Source: Gracilaria gracilis
Lineage: Eukaryota; Rhodophyta; Florideophyceae; Gracilariales; Gracilariaceae
Reading direction: 5' to 3'
Assembly (NCBI GenBank): GCA_030374805.1
Contig: JARGSG010000074.1
Span: forward strand, 186,001-250,000
DNA: 64,000 nucleotides
Shown here one piece after another: positions 23,162 to 34,308 of this stretch (positions are counted from its first letter, which is position 1; each line of letters starts with the position of its first letter). A program made the translations under genes and the position numbers. Under the pieces are notes generated by a model. The model ran no database searches, was not told the DNA's origin, and saw nothing but the letters and a program-made list of their open reading frames with translations.

Positions 23162-25048
23162 TGGACTGTCTCAAAACACGCAGGTGAGTCGTACTCACCA
23201 TTGATACGTGCTCGATTTAGGACAATCTTCATACTTCGCTCGGTGTCGTTGCGTTCTCAAGCATGTCTGTGGAGCGTTTCATGCAACGCGTGATTTCGTC
23301 GGCATGGTTGAGCGCAGCTCTTTTCCACTTCTGTCAGCTGGAACTAGGGCGTATCAGACATCGGGTATGCTTGATGGTGACTGGGGAAACTGAGAGGACG
23401 TTTGCTCCATTTCCTTAGATCGATTGACTACGGGGGAGACGCAAGGTTCTGGTACCTACTCTGGCTTGCTACGAAATAGTGAACAAGACAATTTGTTTTG
23501 TATGAAACTGAAATGACCCCCGGAATTAGGCTTTCTAAGAGAGGTGACAGGGCTGTCAGAAACTGTACCAAGAACGACGTGGAAATGAAGACATACTTAA
23601 TATGGTTATGGTATCTAGTACAGTTGATCCGAAGAGCGATGGTCTGTATCTCCTGTACAAGCGATTCTGAGGCTATGACGAGTCGAGGTGATGAGCAGCT
23701 AGGAGTGGAATGGGTGTTTTTGTGTTAGGCTTGTACATAGAGCTGATGATTCTAGAATGGCAACACTTTACTGGCACTTGTCCTTGGGAGGATAAGCAAC
23801 AATCACGGGGCCTATGCAGAAGGTATATACAGTTGATGTGTGATCAATGAGGAATGAGTTGAACGCAGATTGAAGCACATAGCGCGTATGACGCGAACTA
23901 GACAGCGCCACCACATTCGTCGAGCTTAGTGCGGCGCGCTGAAGTCATAGACAGTAGCTCTATGTATGGTAGATAGTACGAATATCACGACGGCTCGATG
24001 AAATCTAACGTCAATTGCTTCTTTTGTGCATGAATTGATGGTTGATGAAGCGGCTCACGCATGATGAAGTTCATTCTCTGCGTTTACTATCCATACTGCC
24101 TGGAAGCTATCGGCTATCTACTGTACCCTTGTCTACATTATGGTGGGACGCGACTGGTTGCCCTAAACGGAATTAGGGAGTTGCATCAACTGGAGAGCGG
24201 AGCAGTAGCAGAGGGGTGACAGCAATGCAGAATCGATCTCAAGTGTTCACTGACTTGAAATGGGGTAACGTTCTCTTTATCGCGCACGTTGCCATGAGTA
24301 GCAAGTGTGAACGCCACCACGCCTGGGTGCTCACTATCTACCGTTGTACGTGCGAGGAGCACGAGCATCGGCAAGAAGCACGGCGATTATGTACGTTCGC
24401 GTGGCACGAGCACACGACAGTAATCGCCGTACAGTACAAAGATGTTCTGAAGAACAGCGATCAGCACACATGACTAATGACAAGAAACGCAACGCCTCGT
24501 CCGTAAAGAAAAGAGAGTTGACCAATTACCTTGGTAGACAGCGACGGTGGTGTCTACGACGGTAATTGGTTCAAAGGTTTACTCTCTGGTAGCGTTTTAC
24601 CGTTGGTACGTTTGGTATGACATGATGGTTGTATCACGAAGATGCATCCGACCACTGGCGGCACGCGTGAAGGTACATTAACGAGAAAGGGTAGGGTTGC
24701 GCAGCGCGCGCAATAAAGACGCACCCTGTGGTGGGGGGCAAGCAGCGCCAATATTCGGTCGAATCAGCTGGCAGCTTCAATGTAGCGCCTTTAGGGTTTC
24801 GGGCGCGTGCCGCGGCTTCCACTCGTGACCAACAGCAGCAGCAGCTCTTCGATCGTGCGCATTCGCTCCAGCGCGCGCTCGGAGAGCCTCTCCGAGTCGT
24901 GTTTCGTGCGGTACTTTTGCGCTTCAGTGTGAACGCCGCGCATTCTGGTGCTGTAGCCAATCGAAACATGCCTCCGTTGACCGCCCGCTGGCAAACTTAT
25001 CGCACATAGCCCTTGCGCCCTTTTGCGCAGCAACACAAATATGCAAAT
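23162..25048. other. Long intergenic region with a hairpin upstream of the kinase gene
   Basis: About 1.9 kb without a supportable gene. Small frames overlap on both strands. Features seen are an imperfect direct repeat near 24344 and 24392 (GTACGTGCGAGGAGCACGAG-like) and the hairpin at 24521-24570. The last few hundred bases should hold the kinase promoter and 5' UTR. Confidence 0.4.
24521..24570. repeat. Hairpin-forming inverted repeat
   Basis: ACCAATTACC at 24521-24530 pairs with GGTAATTGGT at 24561-24570, and GTAGACA with TGTCTAC inside it, leaving a 10-nt loop (GCGACGGTGG). Outside this, an AGAGAG block at 24513 has a CTCTCT partner near 24585, so a longer imperfect stem is possible. 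Confidence 0.7.
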
Positions 25049-27472
25049 ATGGATCTGCACGAGTTTTCTACCCCGTTGCCCAACGGCATCACCGTGCATC
25101 ATCTCGAGTTGCATAATCTTTCTGTGAGGGAGCAGCGCCCCATCATCGAGTTTGAATGTACCGGTGATGATGAAGAGCATGAATTCGTGCTCACCGTCTT
25201 CGGCCGCGAACGAGCCGGTTTGTTGGCCGATCTCACTGACTACCTCGAGTCCATTGCGCTGGGTGTCAAACAAGCCAATATATATTCTTTTCCGAATGGC
25301 GCCGTCATGGACCAGTTCACCCTGGCCGATCCGAATAGGTTGCTGCTGGAAGATGAAATGCTCGTCAGCATTCATGACACCCTTGTCAAGCTTATTGGCA
25401 ACGACGGTGCGTCTTTGTCGCGACGTACTCGCTTGAGAATGCACTTTGACAACCATTCACCGCAGGCAAAGGACTCCCTATACAACTACGCTTTGTTACG
25501 ACATCGTGTTCCTATCACCTTGCTCGCTCCGCGATTCGCACCGCGCGCTTCAATGGTCAGGAGGACCTGGTCGAACATCGCTCTTACCGAGATGGTTGAG
25601 GAGCAGCGACAGGAGCTTGAGAGACAACATAGAAACAGCGAGGCTGTCACGGCTGGCTTCGTGCAGCATGCTTTATCCTCCTTACAGGAAGGCGAATTTC
25701 TTCACCACTACTCGTCTCATACAAGATACCGACACAAGTTCAACATTTCCGATGACCATCTGTACTTGTGCTGGGGTGATTCTTGTGCCGCGCGTCTCAG
25801 TCGATATGCAGGCGTTTTGTTCGGACCCAAGTCTGCCGTTTTTCAAGACTTGGGTCCCCGCCTTGTTGATCCAGAGTGGCTATGTTTTTCGCTCGTCAGT
25901 AACCCGGCCGGCCATTCCGCAACAAGTGTTGATACCATTGATCTGGTATGTGTATCCATCGATCAGTTGAATCGATGGTTGCTCGGACTACAGTCGCTCT
26001 GCAATCCAGACAACCGCCAATTGTTACATCGACTCACTCTCGACGATATAACAAGATTTCGCGTCATCTATAAGATTCGTGCGCATGCTCATGCGAGGGG
26101 ACTCACCGTTCGGCGCTATATTTTGAAGAGAGTTGCTGAAGCTGGAAGGAGGAGAAGCTCGGCCGATGCCAATCGCGCGCAGTTGGATGAGGTGAACCAA
26201 CTTGAAGCTGAACTGGCGCGTTTGCATAAGACACTCATTGATTATGCCCGACGTGAAACGATGCTCAACACCTCGCTGAAAGATTTCCAGGCATCTTGGG
26301 AGGTCAACGTGAATGACGTAGAGTTGGTACATCCCATTGGCCACGGAGCGTTCTCGGAAATGTGGAAGGGTTTATGGCGCTCCACACCCGTCGCGGTCAA
26401 GAAGCTTACAACAAGAACCGTCACTGGAGACGTTCTTAACGATGACCCGGCTCTGGACGATAACCTCGAAAACCGTGCTGCTTCAGCTGGTACTCTTGCA
26501 TCCACTGATATATCTCCGGAGGATAGGGCGATGTTGAGGGACTTTCGACTCGAGGTTTCGATGCTGAACAAGGTGAGACATCCGAATGTAGTTCTGTTTC
26601 TTGGTGCCTGTACCGTGCCACCACAGCTTTGCATTCTAACCGAGTTCTGTCACGGTGGTAGCTTGTTCGCCGCTTTGAGGAAACGATCGTGGAGGCAATG
26701 TCTATCGCTGCAGGATTTGCGAAACGTAGCGAGGTATATCGCCCGTGGTATGAATTATCTGCATGCCTGTCATATCATTCATCGTGATCTAAAGTCACAG
26801 AATCTCCTTCTCGACAGACATGTGGAAGACGGCTGTCCTGTGGTGAAGGTTGCTGATTTTGGACTGAGCCGACAGTTTCGAGGGATTGGGACTGTTACTG
26901 GTTCAGTGGCAGGGATCATGACTAGTGAAACTGGCACATATCGTTGGATGTCACCTGAAATGATCCGCCACGAACCTTACAATGACAAAGTTGATGTGTA
27001 TTCTTTTGCTGTAGTGCTGTGGGAGTTGTTCTCCTGTGAGATTCCGTTTGCTGGTATGACTCCAGTACAGGCGGCTTTTGCGGTCGCAGATAAGCACCTT
27101 CGACCAAAGGCGGAGTCAGAATACGCGAAACGGGTTCAGATACCACCTGCATGGGCGGCCCTCATTGAGAGATGTTGGCATCGTGACTCTCATGAGCGGC
27201 CTCGCTTTACTGAAATCCTTCGCGTTTTGGATGAAATGGAGAGTTGTTCAGAATGGGAGGTCCCTCGATCACTAATGAAAGAGGCAGAGGTAGGTCGAGA
27301 TGGGGTCAGAGACGAAGCTAAAAACGCCCATACAGGCTTTCATTTGAATCGGTTTCAAGTTCGAAGTTTGGGTGAAGATAGAGAGGGACATTCCAAAAGC
27401 AGTGATGGCAACCTTGGGAGAACCGGTTTGCAGCATTCGGGAAGTGCACCGAATTTGGCGCTCGTTGAATGA
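25049..27472 (+). CDS. Raf-like protein kinase with N-terminal ACT domain, 807 aa
   Basis: The open frame extends to a TTG at 25013, but the first in-frame ATG is at 25049 (MDLHEFST), which I take as the start. Residues about 45-115 form an ACT-like regulatory domain (EFVLTVFGRERAGLLADLTDYL). Residues about 214-330 may be a PH-like or family-specific region, and 378-410 a short coiled coil. The kinase domain spans about 425-730, with Gly-loop GHGAFSEMWKG, VAVKK lysine, HRDLKSQN catalytic loop, DFGLSR and GTYRWMSPEM. The KSQN and GTYRWMSPE signatures are those of Raf-like MAPKKKs of plants and algae, several of which carry ACT domains. It probably phosphorylates Ser/Thr in a cytosolic signalling pathway, perhaps sensing a small ligand through ACT. 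An acid-basic insert lies between the lysine and helix C (about 455-490). Confidence 0.9.
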   Translation: MDLHEFSTPLPNGITVHHLELHNLSVREQRPIIEFECTGDDEEHEFVLTVFGRERAGLLADLTDYLESIALGVKQANIYSFPNGAVMDQFTLADPNRLLLEDEMLVSIHDTLVKLIGNDGASLSRRTRLRMHFDNHSPQAKDSLYNYALLRHRVPITLLAPRFAPRASMVRRTWSNIALTEMVEEQRQELERQHRNSEAVTAGFVQHALSSLQEGEFLHHYSSHTRYRHKFNISDDHLYLCWGDSCAARLSRYAGVLFGPKSAVFQDLGPRLVDPEWLCFSLVSNPAGHSATSVDTIDLVCVSIDQLNRWLLGLQSLCNPDNRQLLHRLTLDDITRFRVIYKIRAHAHARGLTVRRYILKRVAEAGRRRSSADANRAQLDEVNQLEAELARLHKTLIDYARRETMLNTSLKDFQASWEVNVNDVELVHPIGHGAFSEMWKGLWRSTPVAVKKLTTRTVTGDVLNDDPALDDNLENRAASAGTLASTDISPEDRAMLRDFRLEVSMLNKVRHPNVVLFLGACTVPPQLCILTEFCHGGSLFAALRKRSWRQCLSLQDLRNVARYIARGMNYLHACHIIHRDLKSQNLLLDRHVEDGCPVVKVADFGLSRQFRGIGTVTGSVAGIMTSETGTYRWMSPEMIRHEPYNDKVDVYSFAVVLWELFSCEIPFAGMTPVQAAFAVADKHLRPKAESEYAKRVQIPPAWAALIERCWHRDSHERPRFTEILRVLDEMESCSEWEVPRSLMKEAEVGRDGVRDEAKNAHTGFHLNRFQVRSLGEDREGHSKSSDGNLGRTGLQHSGSAPNLALVE

Positions 27473-29960
27473 GAGTGACAGGCTCTGAACAGCACTCGGC
27501 ACAAGAATGGGTTTTTGCCAGACAGAAGCTGATTGCACTGAATTCGAGAAAGCCGAGTTCTGACAATGAAGTAAGCGTTCAGGTTAGACTGGGGCCATTC
27601 TGTGCGCATTTTTACTCTTCTAATAACATAAACAAGATTAGGTATCTATAGGCTATTGCATCAGGGCATGCCGCATGAGTCCATAGGCATGATGTTTACA
27701 GCGGGCAATACCCGCTTTTCTTCGTTGCAAGCACAGTAGACACGAAGGCCTCCAATACTCCTCACAGTGCTGTGTTATACCCTTTTCGATTGGTTTCGTG
27801 ATGAACTTGGAATCAGTGTTCTTCCTCTTTATAAGCTTATAAGCCTCAATACAACATGAAGCGGAGCGTTTTTGTTCAAAGAAAAGTCCCCTCCCCAGAA
27901 AAGCCAACATTCTTTCAGGCCATTGAATCTCTCTCTCTCTCTCATTTATGAAACGCGTACGTGAATTACTCGTACGCGGGAGTATGCTAAGAACCCCAAC
28001 AACCTATAACACTTATCTCTACACCGTAGCCACAAACCACAAATCAGTAGCCGTGCTACACTCACGGGGCTATAATATGGTACAAAGAAAGTATTAGGTA
28101 CCCAAGGTGTTTTCGACCGCAGAAGCGTTTCGTTTGCGACGATTATCGCCTTCTTCTTCACTGAACCTCTCCATTCATCCTCTCTAGAGCTCGCCGCGTA
28201 AGGTGTACACCCCGACAAGGCGTTTCGCATGTACCGCTCTTGTCGCCAAAGAAACCATTGACGACGTCCTTTCCACCCAACCCCTATATCGTGGGCGAGA
28301 TCAGGTAAAAGAACCGGCGCGTAGCCTGCGTCATCTTCCGACCCAAGCGTTGCCCATCCCAGAAAACCCTGGAAAACCCCTGTCCAGAGGCTCCATTGAA
28401 GCTCTTCGTTCGAGGGAAAAAATTCAGGGAAAGGGCGGTTGGATCTTCTTCCGAAAACAGGCTCGTGACTGACTGCGTGCGTGCAGTTAGACGGGGGCCT
28501 TTTCACGACGTACCACCCAGGTCCGCGACGGCGACCGGCAAGCAGACCGATCGCTTGGGCGAGTTTAACGACCTCCCGGGTCGCCATTGAATCAATGTTA
28601 AAAGTGAAACTTCTCTCTCTCTTCTTCTTTACTGTGGTCAACCGCCCCTTATTCCGAGGCGGCTCTCTCCTCTTCTTCTTTTTCTTCTTAAGTGTGATTT
28701 ATTACTTAATACTTAATAAGGAGTCCCTATTGCGAAGCTATAAGAATGCTACAGTACTTATCTTCTTCTTCTTTACTGTGGTCAGTACTTATATGTAGCC
28801 TTCTCTCCTAAAGAACGCCAAAACCTTTCTCTCTCTCCTGTGTGTTAGTGATACGCTAGCTTAAGTACAAAGCAGCCCGAACAGTTTCTGTTGAAAGAAA
28901 CGTTCTCTAACTCTTTGTGAGCAAGGAAGCCTAATTTCGACTTAATGCCGAACGCTTCTGTTGGAAGAAGCCTCAATCTCACGAAAAAGGCCAACGCCTT
29001 TTCATACCATTTCTCAATTATATCTGTGATAACTGTACAGTAACACTTTAAGATCTCGAAGGGGTGACAAGCATAGCCTTCTTGACATAGTTCTTTTTGG
29101 GCATCTTGGAGCATATTGTTCACTAAGACAGGCCTCTTTCTGGGGACAAAAAGTGAAGCTTCTTCCTATCCCCTACATTATTGTGGGTTCTGAATTCGTC
29201 ATGTAATGATAGGTTGCTGTTGAGTTGTCTCTGCTGAAAGTGTTTGTTAGTGCGCAACGCAGCCGACCGTGTTGTATGCCCTTTTTGACGTTGGTGCGAC
29301 ACTTGAAACAACAACTTTCCTACTGAGACGGGTTAAGACGGGTTACGACAGCGTACAGAGTTGGAGCATGTCCAAAAGAAAACCTCTATCTACGTCTTTG
29401 GGTGCAGCGCGGTAGTCTAGCAGAAGCTCTATTGCATTTCGTTGTTTATCAGTGCGTCTGAACAAGACTAACGCAAACCTCCCGCGTACAAGTAATTTAA
29501 GGCGTTTCGTAACAGATTGTCGTAGAATACCTCTTACCGGTGACGTGGCTAAGGGGTCTCAGCAAACCTCACGCGTAAGGTGAACAGACGTACGCGTTCA
29601 CAAACCACAGCAACTCACAAACTAGGAGGATGATGGAATCTAGGATGCTGATGTACACATCTTGGTGAAAGTTTCTATCTCAACATCATTTACTAATGCA
29701 TTTAGACGAGTTGCGGACGGTTCTTAAGCATTATGGTGCGCATTCGCGCTAGTTAGCGACAAAAAACGGCCCCTCAACTTCTCCTTTGCACCCCTTGACC
29801 GAGCATATTGAATTCCATTCGTCTTGACAAAAAACGAAAGGCAAGAGGTCGACGGAGGTGAGGAATTCAGATCTTATGGTCACGCTATCGAAGCCCCGAC
29901 GGGGCTAACCCCATAAAGCATCGTCTCGGTTTAGAACTCATTGGAGTAATTCCATTAGAG
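27473..29960. other. Compositionally odd DNA without a confident gene
   Basis: From about 27650 to 29640 the plus strand has many CTTCTTCTT and TCTCTCTC tracts, unlike its neighbours. The sequence CTTCTTCTTTACTGTGGTCA occurs twice (about 28622-28641 and 28765-28784), and other short phrases repeat (CGAACAGTTTCTGTTG against CGAACGCTTCTGTTGG). The longest frame, 27946-28641 on the minus strand, encodes 231 residues rich in Trp and Arg with no motif I know. A further minus-strand frame lies at 28845-29123. The style recalls intergenic organellar (mitochondrial) DNA, so an organelle-derived insertion is possible; I cannot prove it. The last 300 bases hold the Hsp110 3' region. Confidence 0.35.
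27928..27943 (+). repeat. (TC)n microsatellite
   Basis: Eight uninterrupted TC units. Confidence 0.9.
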
Positions 29961-32636
29961 TTACGATGCCGGGGCTTCTACTCGAGGCTCTTCCACTTCC
30001 ATTCTCCCATCCTCCACTTCGACCTCCTCGGTAGGCTTCGGCACCTCCGTTTCCATTCCATTCTGCTCTGGTTGACCGCCCGCCTCTTCAGTCTTCTTTT
30101 CGTCCTCAGTCTTCTTTTTATCCTCAGTCTTCTTTTCATCCTCAGGCTTCTTCTCCTCCACCTTTGGCTTTGGCTTCGGAGTCTGCATTATGGGCTTACA
30201 GATTGTATCAACTTCGCTAAGCTTCGCGCTGAGAACCTCACAAGTCAGAATTGGGTCAACATCTTTTTCAAGCTTTTGTTGCTTGTTTTGCTCTTGAACA
30301 AGCCATATTGATGCTCCCTCCAGACACTTCTGAGCAGTCTTCTTGTTTTCATCACTGATGTGAGCGTACTCTTCAACTCCTGGAACCAAAATCTTCTTGT
30401 AGTTGTCGATTGAAGCTTCCAACACCTTAATACGAACAGGTCTTTCATCGAATTCTTTCTTCCGCTGCAAAAGCGGATTGGCTTTCTTCTGCAAGACAGA
30501 TTTTCTTTCTACAAAAGAACTCTTCGAGGCCGACTCGCCTTCTTCTGAGTAAATCCAATTCTCAGCGTCGTCCAAGTCAGTCTTCAGTTCTTGGCGGAGG
30601 CTGCTTGGGCCGAAGTCCTTCAAATCACCGTAATTATCAATTCGACTACGCAAATCATACACATATGCCTCCAAAGAATTCATGGCTTCTGAACGCTCCT
30701 TGATATACAAGTCATTGGCTCTCATAAGGGCTTCCTTCTCTGTAGCAGCTGTGATCTGGTCCAGAGTAAGCGAACATCCGATCCCCGGTAAGAGAGTTGC
30801 CTCCAAATCAGTCGTCTTCATCTTCTTCACCATTCGCTTCTCGACAATAGGAGCGACTGGTGTCTCTTCCACAGGGGCGGGCACAGGAGCTTCCTCTTTA
30901 GTTTCAACGTTCCCATTGGCAGGCTTCTCCTCTGCTTTCGTCGGTTCAGAGGGAGCTTCACTCTTCTTATCTTCAGCGGGTGCATCGGTCATCTCCTCGT
31001 CTTTGTTCTCCGTAGTCTTCTCTGGGTCGGTCATCGGCACATCTTTCGGTTTCGGACCATTTGATGTTTCTGCTGGCTTCGGAGGTTTGATCACTACCTC
31101 TTCTTCGACTTCCACCTCCTTCATGAGCTGTGCACTAGCCATCTCGACGGTACCATTTGCAGTGACACGGATTTTTGCTCTAACCTTGGCTTCGGGATCA
31201 GCAGGAGCATTGAGAAGATAGCTGCATACATCAGGAGCTTCACTTCCAAACGGAAGCTTCTCAGGCTTGCTGTATCGGATCTTAACAGTTAGCGGACCAG
31301 GCGATTTAAATGTCAACGCCTTCAAACATGGTAGGGCATTCCCTTCAGGCACCAGAGTGATCTTCTCAGGGGGGCTTCCGTTGGTGAACAGCTTCTCTGC
31401 ATCGAAAGCGTCTGTGGCGATATCACTGACCACGTAATCGCGCACACGGAATGCTGGGGAGAGCATGGCGCTCATGAGAGCACATCCCCTAGCAATACAT
31501 TCATCCGCATTGAGAGTAGTGCTGATGCCGGCACCAACAGCAGAGAACACATCCGCGATAGCAGTCTTAAACATTGGTACACGCGTACTGCCACCGACGA
31601 CCTCGACAGCGAAAAGCTTCTCGTCAGGTTTCAAGTTGGCAGCTTTGATGGCCTTCTGGCATACATCCCGCAACTGCGCAGCCAACGGCTGCGCGAGGGC
31701 CTCAAATTCGTCTCGCTTCATTGAACCCCTGACGTCCACATCATTCATGATACATTCAATGTTGAGAGGGGCCTGAGCGTTAGTAGACAAGACCTTCTTC
31801 AACTTCTCACAGGTCTTGCGCAAACGAGCGGCCGGCTTCGGTTTGGAGAGAACGTCAATAGAGTGGGTGGTTTTGAACTCGGCGGCGAACTTCTGGACGA
31901 GGATGTCATCCAGGTTGCGGCCACCAAGGGCAGGATCGGTGGCAACAGCGATCACGTCACAGCGCGAGTTGGTGAAGGCAGCAACGGACACTGTGGTGGA
32001 TGCTTCTCCGACATCAACAAAGGCAACCTTGATAGGGTGCTTCTCTGGAAGCTGTTTTGTTCGGAAGATACCATACGAAAGAGCGGTAGCAGCGTGCTCA
32101 TTAACAACGCGTAAAACATTATAGTCAGCAATGGCAGCAGCATTCAGCAACGCGCGACGCTGTCCTTCAGTGTAGTAAACCGGAACGGAAATAACCAAAT
32201 CTTTTACGGGGGCCTTGTACTCGTTGGAGGCGGTGGTCATGAGGTTGGTGAGCAGCATAGCAGTGAGAGCTTCAAAAGTGAATACATGTTCGACGTTCTC
32301 CGGACCATCGAGGGCGGTGTAGGATACATTGGCAGCACAGCAGCCGGCGGTAGGATCGGGCGCCACCTTACACGTTAGTCGTTTGGCTTCCTCCGTGGCG
32401 AAGGCGGTGCCATGCGGGACACCAAGCAAGCGTTGCAGGTAAGCGACGGTATTCTTTGCATTCTGAGCGGCGATGGTAGCGCCGGATTCACCAATGCTTC
32501 GCTCCTTGTCTTGGAACGACACGACGGTGGGCGTGGCTCTGTTGGACACTTCATTGCAACAGATGTCGATGCCACCGCGGCGAGCAATGGCGACGACGGC
32601 ATTTCTGGCGCCGAAGTCGATTCCTGCGCAGGCCAT
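29961..32636 (-). CDS. HSP110: Hsp110/Hsp70-like chaperone, 891 aa
   Basis: The open frame reaches 32960, but the first ATG that begins a real Hsp70 N-terminus is at 32636 (MACAGIDFGARNAVVAIAR). Residues 1-385 are the actin-like ATPase domain, with GIDFG phosphate loop 1, GGRNLDDILVQKF phosphate loop 2 and VGGSTRVP adenosine motif. A beta domain follows. Residues about 515-600 are a long acidic Pro/Glu/Lys insert, a hallmark of Hsp110 rather than canonical Hsp70. The C-terminal helical domain ends in a Lys/Glu/Asp repeat (about 815-860). Hsp110 proteins act in the cytosol or nucleus as nucleotide exchange factors for Hsp70 and as holdases. There is no signal peptide or EEVD terminus. It is divergently transcribed from DLST, 448 bp away. 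Confidence 0.93.
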   Translation of the reverse strand: MACAGIDFGARNAVVAIARRGGIDICCNEVSNRATPTVVSFQDKERSIGESGATIAAQNAKNTVAYLQRLLGVPHGTAFATEEAKRLTCKVAPDPTAGCCAANVSYTALDGPENVEHVFTFEALTAMLLTNLMTTASNEYKAPVKDLVISVPVYYTEGQRRALLNAAAIADYNVLRVVNEHAATALSYGIFRTKQLPEKHPIKVAFVDVGEASTTVSVAAFTNSRCDVIAVATDPALGGRNLDDILVQKFAAEFKTTHSIDVLSKPKPAARLRKTCEKLKKVLSTNAQAPLNIECIMNDVDVRGSMKRDEFEALAQPLAAQLRDVCQKAIKAANLKPDEKLFAVEVVGGSTRVPMFKTAIADVFSAVGAGISTTLNADECIARGCALMSAMLSPAFRVRDYVVSDIATDAFDAEKLFTNGSPPEKITLVPEGNALPCLKALTFKSPGPLTVKIRYSKPEKLPFGSEAPDVCSYLLNAPADPEAKVRAKIRVTANGTVEMASAQLMKEVEVEEEVVIKPPKPAETSNGPKPKDVPMTDPEKTTENKDEEMTDAPAEDKKSEAPSEPTKAEEKPANGNVETKEEAPVPAPVEETPVAPIVEKRMVKKMKTTDLEATLLPGIGCSLTLDQITAATEKEALMRANDLYIKERSEAMNSLEAYVYDLRSRIDNYGDLKDFGPSSLRQELKTDLDDAENWIYSEEGESASKSSFVERKSVLQKKANPLLQRKKEFDERPVRIKVLEASIDNYKKILVPGVEEYAHISDENKKTAQKCLEGASIWLVQEQNKQQKLEKDVDPILTCEVLSAKLSEVDTICKPIMQTPKPKPKVEEKKPEDEKKTEDKKKTEDEKKTEEAGGQPEQNGMETEVPKPTEEVEVEDGRMEVEEPRVEAPAS

Positions 32637-33084
32637 GACGAGAGCGGAACGGAAAGAGCGGACAGATCGAGAAAGCAGACGGCAGCAGCAATTGAGCGAC
32701 GTCGCGCGTTGCGCCGCGCCGCGCCGTCGCAATTCGCGCCGCACCTTAAATGTATGTGCGCATTGATCCACCGATGCGGCGAGCGTGCGCCAGCCGTTCG
32801 CACGAACATTCCAGACCAGCCGCCGCTGCTTACAGCCCAAACACCGTTGCCATTTTGCAACGTCGCAACGTGGCCACGCCGCCACGTGCGGGAGAGATGG
32901 CGCCTTGCATTGCTGTAACTGCCGGTGCAGTAAGCGTGTGAGTGCTCGCTGTTTGTGCACTGCAGCCGCTGCCTCGCTGCTGCTGGGCTCGCCCGATCGC
33001 TTTCATCGGCGGGTCGTCGGCGACGCGGCTATCACACGCCATCGATCAGCGTCAGCTGCGTGCGACCGCTTCTGACCTCCCGCA
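32637..33084. promoter_or_regulatory. Shared intergenic region of the HSP110-DLST divergent pair
   Basis: 448 bp between two outward-facing starts, GC-rich and full of GCGCCGC runs. It should contain both promoters and 5' UTRs. No clear TATA box is seen. The overlapping long open frames here on both strands are explained by high GC. Confidence 0.6.
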
Positions 33085-34308
33085 ATGCTGCGCGCCTTCC
33101 GCGTGGCGCGATTCGCCTCCAGGCTGCTGGATCGCTGTCCGCGACGCGCCATCCCGCCGCGTTGCTCGCAATGGCGCATGCTGGCGTCGCAGCCGCTGCC
33201 CGTGCCGCACATGGGCGAGTCCATCACCGAGGGCACCGTCGCCGAATGGCTCGTCAATGCGGGGCAGGGCGTCGCCGAGGACCAGGTCCTCGTGCAGCTC
33301 GAGACCGATAAGATCATCGTCGACGTCCGCGCGGAGAAGCAAGGTGTGCTTGTCGAGCGTACTGCCGAAGAGGGCGAGGTTGTCGCCGTTGGTGCCCAGT
33401 TGGGACTCATTGATTACGAGAAAATCGCCGCGCCCTCCGTCGCTACCGCCCAGACCGAGACCGCCCCCATCCCGGCGGTGGAGCCGCCGCAACCTGACCA
33501 ACCGCCTCCGCCGCCGCCGGAGCCCGTGTCTGCACCGCCACCAAAGCCATCGGAAGACAAGGCTGAACCTATCGAAGTACTTCCCCCTGGTAGCATGACC
33601 GATAGCGGAGAGCGTCGTGTCAAGATGACTCGTATGCGTAAGCGAATCGCAGAGCGTCTGAAGGAAGCGCAAAACACCGCCGCCATGCTCACTACCTTCA
33701 ATGAGATGGACATGTCGGCGCTTATCGATCTCAGAAAGGAGTTCAAGGAGGCTTTTGAAAAGAGACATGGTGCGAAGCTCGGTTTCATGTCCGCCTTTGT
33801 GAAGGCGTGCACAGTTGCCTTGCTGGAACAGCCCGAGGTAAACGCCTTTATTGATGGGGATGATATTGTGTATCGCGATTATGTTGACATTTCTGTCGCT
33901 GTATCAACACCAAAGGGACTCGTTGTACCGGCGGTGCGGGGGTGCGAGAACATGAATTTCGCTACCATCGAGAAGACAATCGTTTCGCTGGGCGAACGCG
34001 CTCGAAGTGGCGAACTTACATTAGAGGAAATGCAGGGCGGTACCTTCACCATCAGCAACGGTGGAGTATTTGGTAGTTTGCTGAGCACCCCTATCCTGAA
34101 CATGCCGCAGAGCGCTATTCTTGGAATGCACATCATTCAAAAGAGACCCGTCGTTGTCAATGACCAAGTTGTGATTCGACCTATGATGTACGTCGCTTTG
34201 AGCTATGACCATCGCCTCATTGACGGTAGGGAAGCCGTAACGTTCCTGAGAAGAGTGAAGACCCTCATTGAGGACCCGCGACGTTTGCTCTTGGAGATTG
34301 ATATATAA
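33085..34308 (+). CDS. DLST: Dihydrolipoamide succinyltransferase (E2 of 2-oxoglutarate dehydrogenase)
   Basis: 407 residues from an ATG. Residues 1-34 are Arg-rich and lack acids, a mitochondrial transit peptide. A lipoyl domain covers about 38-110, with the lipoylated Lys76 in LETDKIIV. Then comes a Pro-rich linker (about 125-165) and the catalytic acyltransferase domain (about 175-407), ending with [12 protein letters not shown], which holds the active-site His and Asp. No peripheral subunit-binding domain is present between linker and core, as usual for eukaryotic E2o. The enzyme transfers succinyl groups from E1o to CoA in the mitochondrial TCA cycle. It is intronless and divergent from HSP110. 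Confidence 0.96.
   Translation: MLRAFRVARFASRLLDRCPRRAIPPRCSQWRMLASQPLPVPHMGESITEGTVAEWLVNAGQGVAEDQVLVQLETDKIIVDVRAEKQGVLVERTAEEGEVVAVGAQLGLIDYEKIAAPSVATAQTETAPIPAVEPPQPDQPPPPPPEPVSAPPPKPSEDKAEPIEVLPPGSMTDSGERRVKMTRMRKRIAERLKEAQNTAAMLTTFNEMDMSALIDLRKEFKEAFEKRHGAKLGFMSAFVKACTVALLEQPEVNAFIDGDDIVYRDYVDISVAVSTPKGLVVPAVRGCENMNFATIEKTIVSLGERARSGELTLEEMQGGTFTISNGGVFGSLLSTPILNMPQSAILGMHIIQKRPVVVNDQVVIRPMMYVALSYDHRLIDGREAVTFLRRVKTLIEDPRRLLLEIDI

Noticed and set aside
30682-31221. 179-residue Ser/Phe/Ala-rich frame opposite the Hsp110 acidic insert
   Set aside because: Explained by antisense reading of Glu/Lys/Pro codons.
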